A stretch of DNA of 42,336 bases from Thermus caldifontis (GCF_003336745.1 NZ_QGMX01000020.1:1-42336); one strand, 5' to 3'; counted from the stretch's first letter, positions 31,647 to 42,336 are shown. The notes: generated from the letters alone by a model not told the origin. Translations and numbers: made by a program.

Positions 31647-32789
31647 TCAGACCCTCCCCAGGGCTTCCACCACGGGTATGCGGCTGGCGTGGTAGGCGGG
31701 AAGGAGCCCTGCGGAAAGCCCAAGCCCCAGGGCCACCAGGAGGGCGAAGAGGGAAAGCCTTGGGGTGACGGCGGAAAGGGCAAGGCCCACCTGGTCCAGG
31801 GTGTAGAGGTTGATGGCCTGGGAAACCGCACTTCCCAGGGCCAGGCCCAGGAGCCCCCCGAAGGAGGCCAGGAGAAGGGCCTCCAGCACCACCAGCCGGA
31901 AGATGAAGCCCCGCTTGGCGCCGAGGGCCCGCATGACCCCGAACTCCCGGGTGCGCTCGTACACGGACATCATCACCGTGTTGGCCACCAAAAGCCCCCC
32001 CACCACCAAGGCCACCAGGCTGATGCCGAAGCGCACCAGGTCGCTGATGCGCAGGGCCCTTTCCGCAAAGCGCATCACGTCCCCGGTGGTCTGGGCCTTG
32101 AGGCCAGGGAGCCTGGCCTCGAGGGCCCGGGCCACCTCCTCCGCCTTCTGCCCGGGGTTTAGGGCCACCAGCAAGGCGGTGTAGTTCTCCGTGCCCAAGA
32201 CCTCCTGGAGGGGCTTCAGGGGCACGAAGATGAGGTTATCGGCAAGCCCCCCGCTTTCCTCCAGGATGCCCTCCACCTTAAGCTCCACCCGGGGGGAAAG
32301 CCTGAGGGGGCTTCCTAGGGCAAGCTGGCTTCGCTTGGCCACCTTGCCCCCCACGATGGCCCCCCTTTCCGAGGGGAGGAGCCCTCCAGCCTGGAGCCTT
32401 ACCCCGGGGTAGAGGAGGTCCGGGGCCACGCCCTCGGGTAGGCCCTGGAAGAAGAAGCTACTCTGGGGGTCAAACCCGCCCCGGGCTAGGAAAAGGGTGG
32501 GGATGATGGCCCGCACGCCCAGTTCCTTGCCCGCTTCCTGGGCCAGCCCGTACTCCTTGGGGGTGATCTCGGGGTAGCCGGAAAACCCAAACCCCTCCAT
32601 GCCCTCGGGGACGATCTGGATGGCAGGGCCCACCCGGGATAGCTCCTGGGCCAAGGAGCGCCTTAAGCCCTCCCCGAAGGAGAGGAAGAGGACCATGCTG
32701 GTGGTGGCGATGAGCACACCCAAGAGGGTGAGGAAACTGCGCACGGGGCGGGCCAAGAGGTTGCGGAGGACCAGGCGAAAAAGCTCCAC
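31647..32789 (-). CDS. ABC transporter permease, FtsX/MacB family
   Basis: 380 residues. A first helix (about 15-37) is followed by a MacB-like periplasmic domain (about 45-250), then three C-terminal helices (about 262-284, 302-330, 348-368) forming the FtsX fold. [29 protein letters not shown] is the typical coupling region. The start is GTG with TTGGAGGC upstream. Forms an exporter with the ATPase downstream. No membrane-fusion partner is adjacent, so the substrate and route are open. Confidence 0.93.
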   Translation of the reverse strand: MELFRLVLRNLLARPVRSFLTLLGVLIATTSMVLFLSFGEGLRRSLAQELSRVGPAIQIVPEGMEGFGFSGYPEITPKEYGLAQEAGKELGVRAIIPTLFLARGGFDPQSSFFFQGLPEGVAPDLLYPGVRLQAGGLLPSERGAIVGGKVAKRSQLALGSPLRLSPRVELKVEGILEESGGLADNLIFVPLKPLQEVLGTENYTALLVALNPGQKAEEVARALEARLPGLKAQTTGDVMRFAERALRISDLVRFGISLVALVVGGLLVANTVMMSVYERTREFGVMRALGAKRGFIFRLVVLEALLLASFGGLLGLALGSAVSQAINLYTLDQVGLALSAVTPRLSLFALLVALGLGLSAGLLPAYHASRIPVVEALGRV

Positions 32790-32848
32790 GCCTCCAAGCT
32801 TACCCCCTGGGCGCAGGGCGGGGTGTGGAGGGGCCTACAGAGAAGGGG

Positions 32849-33124
32849 CTAAAGAAGCCTTTCCACAAAACGGGTTTCCATCTCCTCCAGGAACTGGCTG
32901 GGGTCCACCTTCTGCCTTTCGGGGTGATGGTAGTAGGCCTTTTCCGCCTCGGCGAAGTTCTCGTGGCCCACGAACCACAAGAATTCCCGCTCCCCGATCC
33001 AGTAGGCCCCCAACACCTGGAAGCCCGTGGCCTGGCGCAAGGGGACGATGACCTCGAGGAACACCTTTTGAAAGGCCTCCTTGGCGCCTTCCTTCAACCG
33101 GTAGCGGCGCATCTGGACGGTCAT
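32849..33124 (-). CDS. NIPSNAP-family protein
   Basis: 91 residues of NIPSNAP/dimeric alpha-beta barrel type: VQMRRYRLKEGAKEAFQKVFLEVIVPLR, then GFQVLGAYWIGEREFLWFVGHENFAEAEKAYYHHPE. The family binds small ligands or vitamers in some organisms, but bacterial members are poorly known. It is divergent from alaS with 30 bases between starts. Its own -10 (TAAGCT) lies six bases before the ATG. Confidence 0.88.
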   Translation of the reverse strand: MTVQMRRYRLKEGAKEAFQKVFLEVIVPLRQATGFQVLGAYWIGEREFLWFVGHENFAEAEKAYYHHPERQKVDPSQFLEEMETRFVERLL

Positions 33125-33130
33125 GGCCTT

Positions 33131-33136
33131 AGCTTA
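33131..33136 (-). promoter_or_regulatory. -10 element (TAAGCT) of the NIPSNAP gene
   Basis: TAAGCT on the minus strand, six bases before the ATG at 33124, within the 30-base divergent gap shared with alaS. Confidence 0.45.
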
Positions 33137-33141
33137 CCGCC

Positions 33142-33147
33142 TATAAT
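33142..33147 (+). promoter_or_regulatory. -10 element (TATAAT) of alaS
   Basis: A consensus TATAAT seven bases before the ATG at 33155. Transcription should start at the ATG, giving a leaderless mRNA. It also supports this start over longer open-frame versions. Confidence 0.65.
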
Positions 33148-33154
33148 CAAAGGC

Positions 33155-35803
<2,649 letters not shown>

Positions 35804-35926
35804 GGCCGAAATCCTTTCTCGCTCCCTTGGTTTGGGGAAAGGGCGTACCGGAACCCACGTGGCCACGGGCTAGTTGCGAAGTGGGGTAGGGTTACCCATT
35901 TCCCTCGTCAGGTACTCCCGCGATTG
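35804..35926. other. Intergenic stretch after alaS, no gene seen
   Basis: I see no gene, no hairpin with a T-run and no promoter of note between the alaS stop and the hairpin repeat. A GGGTAGGGTTACCC near 35884-35897 is a weak local symmetry. Confidence 0.6.
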
Positions 35927-35975
35927 GGCCTTTCTGGGGCCCCACCCTGGCCCAAGCCAGGGTGGGGTGGTATTA
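35927..35975. repeat. Dispersed hairpin repeat, copy 2 (interrupted by IS630)
   Basis: The same 12-bp stem as at 28231-28258, here with a CCAA loop, preceded by GGGCCTTTCTGGGG and followed by TGGTATTA. The IS630-family element is inserted at the TA that ends this repeat. Confidence 0.8.
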
Positions 35976-35987
35976 AGTGCCTTCCCC
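35976..35987. repeat. Left terminal inverted repeat of the IS630 element
   Basis: AGTGCCTTCCCC, pairing with 37059-37070 except at one base. Confidence 0.8.
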
Positions 35988-36515
35988 TTAGAAAACCACC
36001 TCCACTCCCCCTAGGGCCTGCAGGGCCAACCGCACCGCCTTTTCCAACTCATCAAGGTCCCGGTAGTGCCTCCTCGGCAGCAAATACCCCTTCACCCGCC
36101 GCCACACCGTCTCCATGGGGTTCCAGTGCGGAGAGTACCGCGGTAGGTACCCTAGCCCCAACCCCCTCCTCCCCCAATCCTCCACCCTACCCCTCACCTC
36201 CTTGCTCCGGTGAAAGGAAGCATGGTCCCAAAAGAGTCGCAAAGGCTTTCCTAGCCCCTCCGCCACCCGGTCCAGGTAGGCCCGTACCTCCGCCCCACCC
36301 ACCTTCCCCCGGCACAGGGCGTACCAAAGCCGCCACCCCTCCCCGTCCCACACCAGGTGCCCCAGCACGTTCAGCCTACCCCCTTTCCCCCGCACCCGTG
36401 GCACCCCTTTGCTCTCCCGCCGCCGCACCCAGGTGTACGCCGGAGGAAGGGAAAGGGCAAAGCCCGCCTCGTCCATGTACCCCACCGCCATCACCCCAGC
36501 CTCTGCCCCCTTTTT
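35988..36515 (-). CDS. IS630 transposase, second frame (DDE catalytic part)
   Basis: About 175 residues in the -1 frame relative to the first part, joined at the A5G5 run (36506-36515). The DDE residues are clear: D in GYMDEAGF, D in LRLFWDHASFH and E in SPHWNPMETVWRRVKGYL. The frame lacks its own good start near the shift, supporting production only by frameshift. It ends 12 bases inside the left end of the element. Confidence 0.85.
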   Translation of the reverse strand, partial: KKGAEAGVMAVGYMDEAGFALSLPPAYTWVRRRESKGVPRVRGKGGRLNVLGHLVWDGEGWRLWYALCRGKVGGAEVRAYLDRVAEGLGKPLRLFWDHASFHRSKEVRGRVEDWGRRGLGLGYLPRYSPHWNPMETVWRRVKGYLLPRRHYRDLDELEKAVRLALQALGGVEVVF

Positions 36516-37045
36516 GCCTCCGCCTCCGCCCTCCTGAACTCCGCCTCCTCCTCGGGACTGGGCCTGCCCGCCGGCACGTACCGCGTCCGCTTCCACACGT
36601 ACCCCATGCCCCGCAGGTGCCGGTGAAGGGTATTGTGCCCCAACCACAGGCCAAACTGCTCCCACACCGCCTCCCGCAGCTGGGAAATGGTCCATGTCCG
36701 CTCCTCCGCCAGGCAGGTCCTCAGGAAGGCCCGTATCTCCTCTTGCTTACGCAAATGTGTTTGGCCTTCGGCCAAAGCATCCGTCACCTTGGCCTTGGCC
36801 CCTGGGGGTTTGCGATAGGCCAGGCCTGGAAGTCCTTCCCGGAGGAAGCGGCGCAACACCTGGCGCACCCCCGTGGGGTCAAGGCCCAGGAAGCGGGCAA
36901 TCCTGGGTGCCGTCCACCCCGTGCCCGCAAGGCGCACCATCAGGGCCCACTTGCGGGTCTTGGGGTGGACGCCGGGGTCCTTGGACAGCTGCAGGAGAAG
37001 CCGGTCCTCCTCAGGGGTCAGATGGATACGGATGGGTGCAGGCAT
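36491..37045 (-). CDS. IS630 transposase, first frame (helix-turn-helix part)
   Basis: 184 residues: N-terminal HTH domains (TAPRIARFLGLDPTGVRQVLRRFLREG; TISQLREAVWEQFGLWLGHNTLHRHLRGMGY) that bind the element ends. The frame stops soon after an AAAAAGGGGG run, where a -1 slip would join it to the DDE part for a fusion of about 350 residues, the normal IS630 transposase length. Confidence 0.88.
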   Translation of the reverse strand: MPAPIRIHLTPEEDRLLLQLSKDPGVHPKTRKWALMVRLAGTGWTAPRIARFLGLDPTGVRQVLRRFLREGLPGLAYRKPPGAKAKVTDALAEGQTHLRKQEEIRAFLRTCLAEERTWTISQLREAVWEQFGLWLGHNTLHRHLRGMGYVWKRTRYVPAGRPSPEEEAEFRRAEAEAKRGQRLG

Positions 37046-37058
37046 GGGGGTATTTTAC

Positions 37059-37070
37059 GGGGAAGGTACT
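37059..37070. repeat. Right terminal inverted repeat of the IS630 element
   Basis: GGGGAAGGTACT, whose complement AGTACCTTCCCC matches the left end at 11 of 12 positions. Confidence 0.8.
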
Positions 37071-37095
37071 TAAACCCCTTCCCCGTATCCTGGGG

Positions 37096-37101
37096 TAAAA
37101 T
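37096..37101 (+). promoter_or_regulatory. -10 element (TAAAAT) of the membrane-protein/ruvX/mltG operon
   Basis: TAAAAT six bases before the ATG at 37108, inside a CCTGGGGTAAAATGG block identical to the one before the restriction cassette. It lies just outside the right end of the IS630 element. Confidence 0.5.
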
Positions 37102-37107
37102 GGCGCC

Positions 37108-37797
37108 ATGGCACTAGCCCTTAGCCTTCTAGCTGTGGCCCTCTCCTGGGCCCTTTTCGGCCTCACCTTTGGGCGCTACCGCATGCGCCCTTCCCTGCAT
37201 AACGCCCTCTACTCCCTGGGCCTTCTCCTCTTTGCCCTGGCGGTTTCCGCCGAGCTTTTGGCCAAGCTCCTAGGGGCCTGGAACCCCCTTCTTTACCGGC
37301 TTTGGTACCTCGCCGGGGCCATGCACGGGGTGACCTTTTTGGGCCTGGGGAGCCTGGCCCTTCTGAACCCGAGGGCGGCCCGGGGGCTTCTTTGGGTGCT
37401 TCTTCCCTTCATCCTGTATGGGCTCTACCTGGTGCTGGCAACGCCCTTGGATTTTTCCCAGCTTCCTTTCCCCTATGCCCCCTCGGGCAAGGCCTTTCCT
37501 GAGCCCAGCCTTACCTCGCCTCGGCTTTGGACCATTCCCTTTAACCTTTTGGGCACGGTGCTGATGGCGGGGGTGGCCCTCTATACCACCCTGCTCTTCT
37601 GGCGGAAAAACCTCCTTAGGGCCCAGGGCACGGCCCTCATCTTCCTGGCGGCCTTGGCGTTGGCCTCCACCAGCACCTTGAACCGCTTCGGGGTGGTGGG
37701 CCTCGAGGAGGTGGGAAGGGCCATTGGGGTTGCCCTTCTCTACCTGGGGGTGGTTTTGGCGGACCGTAGCGTGCCGTATGCGTCTGGGCGCGCTTGA
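37108..37797 (+). CDS. Seven-helix membrane protein of unknown function
   Basis: 229 residues with about seven membrane helices and little else. Short loops carry [10 protein letters not shown] near the N-terminus and a Pro-rich loop ([16 protein letters not shown]) between helices four and five. The helix number and the lack of signal or catalytic motifs give no family I recognise. Its end overlaps the start of ruvX by 20 bases, so the three genes 37108-39182 form one operon. Confidence 0.82.
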   Translation: MALALSLLAVALSWALFGLTFGRYRMRPSLHNALYSLGLLLFALAVSAELLAKLLGAWNPLLYRLWYLAGAMHGVTFLGLGSLALLNPRAARGLLWVLLPFILYGLYLVLATPLDFSQLPFPYAPSGKAFPEPSLTSPRLWTIPFNLLGTVLMAGVALYTTLLFWRKNLLRAQGTALIFLAALALASTSTLNRFGVVGLEEVGRAIGVALLYLGVVLADRSVPYASGRA

Positions 37798-38185
37798 TGT
37801 GGGAGAGGCCAGGATCGGCTTGGCGGTGGGGGAGGAAGGAAGCCCCTTCGCCTTTGGTCGGGGCTATCTGGTGCGGAAAAGCCTGGAAGAGGATGTGGCG
37901 GCCCTCCTGGACTTCGTGCGCCGGGAGGGGGTGGGGAAGCTGGTGGTGGGCCTTCCCCTGCGCACCGACCTCAAGGAAAGCGCCCAGGCCAAGCGGGTCC
38001 TTCCCCTGGTGGAGGCGCTTAGGGCCAAGGGGGTGGAGGTGGAGCTTTTGGACGAGCGCTACACCACCCAGGCGGCAGCCAGGCGCCTAAAACACGCCCC
38101 CAAGCGAGTTCGCCAGGAGAAGGGCCGCCTGGACGAGATGAGCGCCGTGGTGCTATTGGAGGACTACCTTGCGGGAAGGCTCTAG
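37778..38185 (+). CDS. ruvX: RuvX/YqgF-family nuclease (putative pre-16S rRNA nuclease / Holliday junction resolvase)
   Basis: 135 residues from the ATG at 37778. RNase H-like fold with [15 protein letters not shown] (catalytic D7), VVGLPL and [11 protein letters not shown] (second acidic residues), and [15 protein letters not shown] at the end. Family members mature the 16S 5' end or resolve junctions. The N-terminal extension in the open frame lies wholly within the membrane-protein gene and is not used. Next to mltG, as in many bacteria. Confidence 0.93.
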   Translation: MRLGALDVGEARIGLAVGEEGSPFAFGRGYLVRKSLEEDVAALLDFVRREGVGKLVVGLPLRTDLKESAQAKRVLPLVEALRAKGVEVELLDERYTTQAAARRLKHAPKRVRQEKGRLDEMSAVVLLEDYLAGRL

Positions 38186-39182
38186 GCGCTGGCTTTGGCG
38201 GGGGGTGGTGGCCCTGTTCCTCACCTTCGCCCTCCTCCTCTTCTACGCCCTTTGGCTGCTGGGTCCCACGGGGAGGGAGGCCACCGTGCGCATCCCCCGG
38301 GGGGCCACCGGGCAGGAGGTGGCGAGGATCCTGGAGGAGGCGGGGCTTTTGCGCTCCGGACACCTCTTTTCCGCCTACCTCCGCTTCTCCGGGCGGGCCA
38401 AGAGGCTGGTTCCCGGGGTCTACCGCCTTAAGGGGGAGGGGGCCTTCCGCCTGGCCCGGGCCCTTACGGGAGGAGAGAAGCCCCTTACGGTGACCCTCGC
38501 CTTCCCCGAAGGGGAAAGGGCGGTGGACTACGCCAGAAGGCTTTCCCAGGCAGGCCTGGATGGGGATGGTTTCCTAAGGCTCGTCCAGGAGCCTGGCGCC
38601 CTGCGCCCCCCCTACGTGGAGGGAAGGACCTTGGAGGGCTACCTCTTCCCGGCCACCTACACCTTTGACCTGTTGGCCACCCCCGAGGAGGTGCTTCGGG
38701 CCCTCCTGCGCCGCTTTGAGGCCGAGCTTACCCCTCCGGTAAAGCGCCTTTTGGGGGAGAGGGGGCTTTCCGTTCACGCCTGGGTGACCCTGGCCTCCAT
38801 CGTCCAGGCGGAGGCGGGGAGCCTCGAGGAGATGCCCAAGATCGCCGGGGTTTTCCTGAACCGGCTGGAACGGGGCATGCCCCTACAGGCGGATCCCACC
38901 GTGGCCTACGCCCTAGGCAAGCGGCTACCCGAGCTTTCCCGGAAGGCGGGGGATTTCGCCCACGACTCCCCCTACAACACCTACCGCTATGCCGGGCTTC
39001 CCCCGGGGCCCATCGGCAACCCCGGGCGGGCGGCCCTCCTTGCGGTGCTCAACCCCGTACGCACCGACGCCCAGGGGCGGCCTTACCTCTACTTTTTCCA
39101 CGCTCGAGGGCAGCTTTTCCTAAGCACCGATTTTGAGGCCCATCTTCAGGGCCTAAACCGCTACCGCTACTCCTCCCCGTGA
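38169..39182 (+). CDS. mltG: Endolytic peptidoglycan transglycosylase MltG
   Basis: 337 residues from a TTG at 38169, overlapping ruvX by 17 bases, with GGAGG in the ruvX end. One N-terminal membrane helix (about 11-31), a LysM-like part (about 38-100), then the YceG domain with the catalytic Glu in [10 protein letters not shown] (about E215), followed by [12 protein letters not shown] and [20 protein letters not shown]. It cleaves nascent glycan strands. The 3' end overlaps the convergent permease gene by 16 bases. Confidence 0.94.
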   Translation: MREGSRRWLWRGVVALFLTFALLLFYALWLLGPTGREATVRIPRGATGQEVARILEEAGLLRSGHLFSAYLRFSGRAKRLVPGVYRLKGEGAFRLARALTGGEKPLTVTLAFPEGERAVDYARRLSQAGLDGDGFLRLVQEPGALRPPYVEGRTLEGYLFPATYTFDLLATPEEVLRALLRRFEAELTPPVKRLLGERGLSVHAWVTLASIVQAEAGSLEEMPKIAGVFLNRLERGMPLQADPTVAYALGKRLPELSRKAGDFAHDSPYNTYRYAGLPPGPIGNPGRAALLAVLNPVRTDAQGRPYLYFFHARGQLFLSTDFEAHLQGLNRYRYSSP

Positions 39183-40003
39183 CGCAACAGCCTTAGCTGG
39201 GCGTAGGCGAAGAAGAGGGTGAGGAGGAGGATGACCACGGTGACGGCGGCAGCGTAGCCCAACCGGAAGTTCTCAAACCCCGATTCGTAAAGGTAGTAGC
39301 CCAACACCCGGGTGGCCCCGTAGGGCCCGCCCCGGGTGAGGAGGAAGACCGCCGAGTAGGACTGCAAGGAGAGGATGGTACCCACCACCACCAAAAAGGC
39401 CACCGCCGGGCGCATGAGGGGGAGGACCACGTGGCGGAAGGCTTCAAGAGGCCCTGCCCCGTCCACATAGGCCGCCTCCAGAAGGGTTTTGGGGATGGCC
39501 TTAAGCCGGGCCGAGGCCACCAGGACCCCATACCCCAGGTGCCGCCAGAGGGTGAAGAGGACCACCATCACCAAAGCCCAAAACCCCTCCCGGTCCCACG
39601 GAGGGATAGGCAGGAACTGGGCCAGGGCCCCGTACTCGGGGGTGAAGAGGGTGTACCAGCTCAAGGTGGCCCCGCCCAGGGTCACCAGCCCGGGCAGGAA
39701 GAGGAGGCTTTTGGCCAGGCGCTCGTAGGGGGCTCCTTCCAAGGCCACCGCCAAGGCCAGGGAAAGCCCCACGAAAAGGGGCAGGGCCAGGAGCATGAAC
39801 TTCAGGGTCACAAAGAGGCTTCCAAAGAAGGCGGGGTCCCTCAGGAGATCCTGGTAGTTTTTTAGCCCCACCGGTTTCGGCTCGGAAAGCCCCGACCACT
39901 CCCAGGTGGAAAAGCGAATCACATCCAAAAAGGGGTAGAGGATGAAAACCCCCAGGGTGAGGAGGGCGGGGAGGGAGAAGAGAACCAGGGGAAGGCGCCG
40001 CAC
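39167..40003 (-). CDS. Sugar ABC transporter permease (MalF/UgpA type)
   Basis: 278 residues, six membrane helices, with the EAA loop EAAYVDGAGPLEAFRHVVLPLMRP that docks the ATPase. The start is GTG at 40003, four bases upstream of the stop of the neighbouring outer-membrane gene. No second permease, binding protein or ATPase gene is adjacent, which is unusual for this class. Partners must be encoded elsewhere. Confidence 0.92.
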   Translation of the reverse strand: MRRLPLVLFSLPALLTLGVFILYPFLDVIRFSTWEWSGLSEPKPVGLKNYQDLLRDPAFFGSLFVTLKFMLLALPLFVGLSLALAVALEGAPYERLAKSLLFLPGLVTLGGATLSWYTLFTPEYGALAQFLPIPPWDREGFWALVMVVLFTLWRHLGYGVLVASARLKAIPKTLLEAAYVDGAGPLEAFRHVVLPLMRPAVAFLVVVGTILSLQSYSAVFLLTRGGPYGATRVLGYYLYESGFENFRLGYAAAVTVVILLLTLFFAYAQLRLLRHGEE

Positions 40004-40006
40004 GGG

Positions 40007-40498
40007 TTACCAAAGGTAGAGGAGGCTTAGGAGGAAGGGGTACCGGTCGGAGGCGGAAACCTCCAGGGCCAGGGGTTCCAGGTAGAACCTGAAGCCTGCC
40101 CCCCAGGCCAGGTGGAAGCCCCCTTGGTAGCCCAGTCCCCCATAGGCGGAAAGGGCACCCCCCGGCACCTCGAGGCTCACCACCGGCCCCAGGTGCACGC
40201 CAAAGGGGTAGCGGAGGTCCAGCCCCAGCCCCACCGAGGTGTAGAGGTCGGCCAGGACTAGGCCGGGGAAGAGGTTCGCTTTGAAAAAGGCGAAGACCTC
40301 GGGGTTTTGCGAAAGGAGGGCCTGCAGGTCCAGCCCGGTGTCAATCCCCAAGGGGCTAAAGGGCAAAAGGGCGCTTCCTTGCAGGTACAGGCCCTTGTCC
40401 GGGGCATACCCCAGGCCCAGGGTGTTTTCCGGGTAGGCGGGCGCTTGGGCCAGGGAGAGGCCTAGAGAAAGGGTAAGGAAGAGGAGAATCCGCTTCAT
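40007..40498 (-). CDS. Exported protein, probable small outer-membrane beta-barrel
   Basis: 163 residues with an export signal (MKRILLFLTLSLGLSLAQA). The remainder alternates short amphipathic strands and turns (KGLYLQGSALLPFSP, LYTSVGLGLDLRYPF, VHLGPVVSLEVPGG, ALSAYGGLGYQGGFHLAWGAGFRFYLEPLALEVSAS) and ends in an aromatic residue (LLYLW), which fits a small barrel. Family not recognised. Confidence 0.8.
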   Translation of the reverse strand: MKRILLFLTLSLGLSLAQAPAYPENTLGLGYAPDKGLYLQGSALLPFSPLGIDTGLDLQALLSQNPEVFAFFKANLFPGLVLADLYTSVGLGLDLRYPFGVHLGPVVSLEVPGGALSAYGGLGYQGGFHLAWGAGFRFYLEPLALEVSASDRYPFLLSLLYLW

Positions 40499-40512
40499 AT
40501 CCCCCTTATCCT

Positions 40513-40542
40513 AGCAAAAGCCCCCGGCTTCAAGCCGGGGGC
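40513..40542 (-). terminator. Intrinsic terminator of the lipoprotein gene
   Basis: Minus strand: GCCCCCGGCTT / AAGCCGGGGGC, an 11-bp perfect stem, followed by TTTTGCT. It lies 19 bases beyond the lipoprotein stop and just before the outer-membrane protein gene. Confidence 0.85.
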
Positions 40543-40560
40543 ATGGAGGAGGGTAAAGGC

Positions 40561-41679
40561 TTATGGCTGGTTACAAGGCTGGGCACCCATGTGCTGAATG
40601 AGGAAGTCTTCCAAGCTCATGGTTTGGTCCCCAGCAAAGTGCAGGGTTAGGTTCTCCCCGGGGACACAGTTGTGGTTTTGGTCGTCCAGGATGCCCTCAA
40701 AGGTCACCACCTTGCTGTCCACCCGCAAGAGCCCGTTTTGGATGTGAATGCGCCCGGTGTTTTCCTCCACTTGGGTCACCTGGAAACCGAGGTGCAAAGA
40801 GCTGTTACGGGTGCTCAGATCAACGGAAACCTCACCCGAGGAAGCGTTGAAGTTTTCCAGCAGGTTGCCGCAAGCCCCCGGCGTGGAGCTGCCGTTTACC
40901 ACCACCTGGCCCTCGGTGTGGAGGGCGCTGTTATTTCCTTGGGCCAAAAGGCTGAGATTCCATTCTAGGGCCAAGCGGGTAGCGCTAGTGGTGACGCTGA
41001 GATTGGTGAGGTCCGCCAAGCGCTGGCTACCGTTAGGGTGGTCTAGGAAGCCCTTCAGGGTAAGGCTTACCGGCTCCAGAAGGTATTTGCCGCTCAGGCA
41101 GGTGCTGGGCCGCCAGCTGGCGGTGAAGGTAGCTTCTCCTTCATTGGATCCGTTCTCGCCGAAGTCCACGGCGAAGAAGGCCTTGGTAGGCATTTCTTGG
41201 GTGTTCTGCGTATCCCAGGGCTGATGCGTTTCCACGGTGGGGGAGGGGGTTCCCTTGGTGGACGCATCCCAGTCCGCCAAAGCCTTGTTCCAGGGGTCGG
41301 TGGTCTGTTGCTTGAAGCGCAGCTCCAAGTCGTCGGAGGGGCCCACTTGATTACAGTTCCCCCCTACGCACTCAACCTTTCCCCGAGGCAAGGAGGAGAT
41401 GGCTAGGGGATAAAGCCCCTGAGGTTTCAGAGAAAAGATGCTTTCCAAGCGGAGCTCGGCTAGGTTTTCCAGGGCATCGGAAAGGCTTGTCTGCCCCAAG
41501 GCAAGGCTCTGCCCAGAAAGTTGCTGGGGGAAAAGGCTTTTGAAGGCGTTTTCAAGCTCTTGAATGGCCTGTTGAATCTCTGTGGCTAAGGTTTGTAGTG
41601 CTTGGCCGGTTTCGTTTGGAGAAGCGTTAGCCTGCGGTGGAGGAAGCTGCTGGGGACACGCCACCAAAACCAGTGCCAT
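40561..41679 (-). pseudogene. Lipoprotein gene beheaded by the IS5-family insertion
   Basis: 372 residues from the first available ATG. The N-terminus MALVLVACPQQ contains a lipobox (LVAC) but lacks the charged start of a signal peptide. The same frame reads on upstream through QSLTLGL into the insertion-sequence end without a start codon, then meets a stop. The true first codons and promoter are therefore lost. The rest is an acidic, Asn/Ser-rich exported domain with four spaced cysteines (for example VECVGGNCNQ and HNCVPGEN) and strand-rich segments. No family recognised. Expression, if any, would depend on the insertion sequence. Confidence 0.72.
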
Positions 41680-41714
41680 AAGGCCAAGAGTAAGAGACTG
41701 TCGTAAAAGTCTGC

Positions 41715-41720
41715 TATGCT
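41715..41720 (+). promoter_or_regulatory. -10 element (TATGCT) of the IS5 transposase
   Basis: TATGCT lies six bases before the GTG start at 41727, again the leaderless spacing. Confidence 0.4.
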
Positions 41721-41726
41721 TGAAGG

Positions 41727-42137
41727 GTGGCTTCTACACGGAGATCTTACCCCAGTGACCTGTCGGACGCGGAGTGGGCCATCCTGGAGCCGTTGATCCC
41801 CGCCCCCAAGCCCGGTGGCCGACCCGCTAAGGTGCCGAGGAGGGAGATCGTCAGCGCCATACTTTACGTCCTGGAAAACGGTATCAAGTGGCGGGCCATG
41901 CCTCACGACTTGCCCCACTGGTCCACGGTCTACCACTACTTTCGCAAGTGGCAGAAGGAAGGGGTTTGGGAGAAGGTAGCTCAGGTTCTGGCCCGTCGTG
42001 ACCGGGAGCGGGAAGGGAGGTATGCCTCCCCGAGTGCCCTGGTCATGGACAGCCAGTCGGTGAAGACGAGTGAAAAGGGGGGCCCCGGGGACACGACGGG
42101 GCGAAGAAGGTCAAAGGGAGAAAGCGGCAGATCCTGA
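41727..42137 (+). CDS. IS5-family transposase, first frame
   Basis: 136 residues from a GTG. DUF4096-type N-terminus (YPSDLSDAEWAILEPLIPAPKPGGRP) and ILYVLENGIKWRAMPHDLPHWSTVYHYFRKWQ are typical of the IS427 group. The first catalytic Asp is in VMDSQSVKTSEKGG. After this the frame degenerates (TTGRRRSKGESGRS) and stops, while the -1 frame continues the family sequence from the slippery A-AAG-GGG at 42074-42080. Confidence 0.88.
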   Translation: MASTRRSYPSDLSDAEWAILEPLIPAPKPGGRPAKVPRREIVSAILYVLENGIKWRAMPHDLPHWSTVYHYFRKWQKEGVWEKVAQVLARRDREREGRYASPSALVMDSQSVKTSEKGGPGDTTGRRRSKGESGRS

Positions 42138-42336
42138 CGGACACGGGGGGCCGTCTCTTGAAGGCCTTTGTCCACCCGGCCAATGAGCACGACAAGTGGG
42201 GTGGGCAGGCGTCCCTTTTGGGGATGGACCTCTCCTTGTGGCCCCGGGTGCGCAAGCTCTTTGTGGACTGGGGCTACCGGGGTTTGCGGGGGGAGGCTAG
42301 GGGGCTGGGACTGGAGCTGGAGGTGGTGGCCCGTCC
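42074..42336 (+). CDS. IS5-family transposase, second frame (partial)
   Basis: After a -1 slip the protein reads KGGPRGHDGAKKVKGRKRQ, then ILTDTGGRLLKAFVHPANE, where the second catalytic region lies, and VRKLFVDWGYRGL, up to the window end. The C-terminal Glu is beyond the window. The match to normal IS5 sequence across the joint shows that the shift is a designed frameshift or a single mutation at the A4G6 run. Confidence 0.85.

Larger units (their letters stand above)
35976..37070 (-). mobile_element. Complete IS630-family insertion sequence
   Basis: 1,095 bases bounded by imperfect terminal inverted repeats (AGTGCCTTCCCC at the left, complement AGTACCTTCCCC at the right, 11 of 12 matching). 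A TA lies on each side (35974-35975 and 37071-37072), the target duplication typical of IS630/Tc1. It encodes a two-frame transposase on the minus strand. It appears intact. Confidence 0.88.
41693..42336 (+). mobile_element. IS5-family insertion sequence, left part (runs off the window)
   Basis: The element begins near 41693, just after a TA (41691-41692), with GAGACTGTCGTAAAAGTC as the presumed end. The exact boundary is not provable without the other end. It carries a transposase of the IS427/IS1031 type in two frames and truncates the lipoprotein gene on its left. Confidence 0.75.

Overview
The window comes from a high-GC member of the genus Thermus. The evidence is the strong G/C third-position bias, a 16S rRNA 3' end followed directly by terminators with no tRNA or 23S gene, a 138-residue SufU and an 882-residue AlaRS of the Thermus type, and many promoters with a TANNNT box 6-8 nt before the start codon (apparently leaderless mRNAs). 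Species cannot be fixed from this stretch.

Layout. 1-165: end of 16S rRNA with two terminators. 177-1391: secreted subtilisin-like lipoprotein protease. 1464-4765: pyrF-pyrE-membrane protein-gpsA operon. 4803-6040: Uma2-type nuclease and an alpha/beta hydrolase. 6041-7883: sufS-sufU and a small protein. 7899-19871: a 12-kb copper-handling island with a CopB-type ATPase, multicopper oxidase, DUF302 protein, Met-rich periplasmic protein, two small SHOCT membrane proteins, a methyltransferase, a CueP-like protein with a BNR-repeat partner, an OmpR-type regulator and histidine kinase, and copA-csoR-copZ. 19989-23786: sufCBD plus a Rieske ferredoxin. 23875-26637: a 920-residue P-loop protein of unknown role. 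26734-29643: isocitrate lyase and a CoA-disulfide reductase-like enzyme. 29700-30928: an A/T-richer restriction-modification cassette. 30908-32789: ABC exporter pair. 32849-35803: NIPSNAP protein and alaS. 35976-37070: complete IS630-family element. 37108-39182: membrane protein, ruvX, mltG. 39167-41679: sugar ABC permease, predicted outer-membrane protein and a lipoprotein gene beheaded by an IS5-family element (about 41693 to beyond the end).

How the genes fit together. The main new observation is a shared 33-bp promoter module, CTT(T/A)A(C/T)-N5-CTT(T/A)AC-N10-TANNNT. It stands upstream of four copper-island operons (mco-copB, SHOCT-Met-rich protein, cueP-BNR protein, SHOCT-response regulator-kinase), with a fifth copy facing the opposite way. 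The 11-bp direct repeat placed 10 bp from the -10 is the geometry of OmpR/PhoB activators, and one copy controls the island's own OmpR-type regulator. I infer a self-regulated envelope-copper regulon. It is separate from the CsoR circuit, which governs copZ-csoR-copA through its own perfect palindrome. Two Fe-S assembly loci (sufSU and sufCBD) flank the island, and sufCBD has a perfect 12-bp-arm inverted repeat at its promoter.
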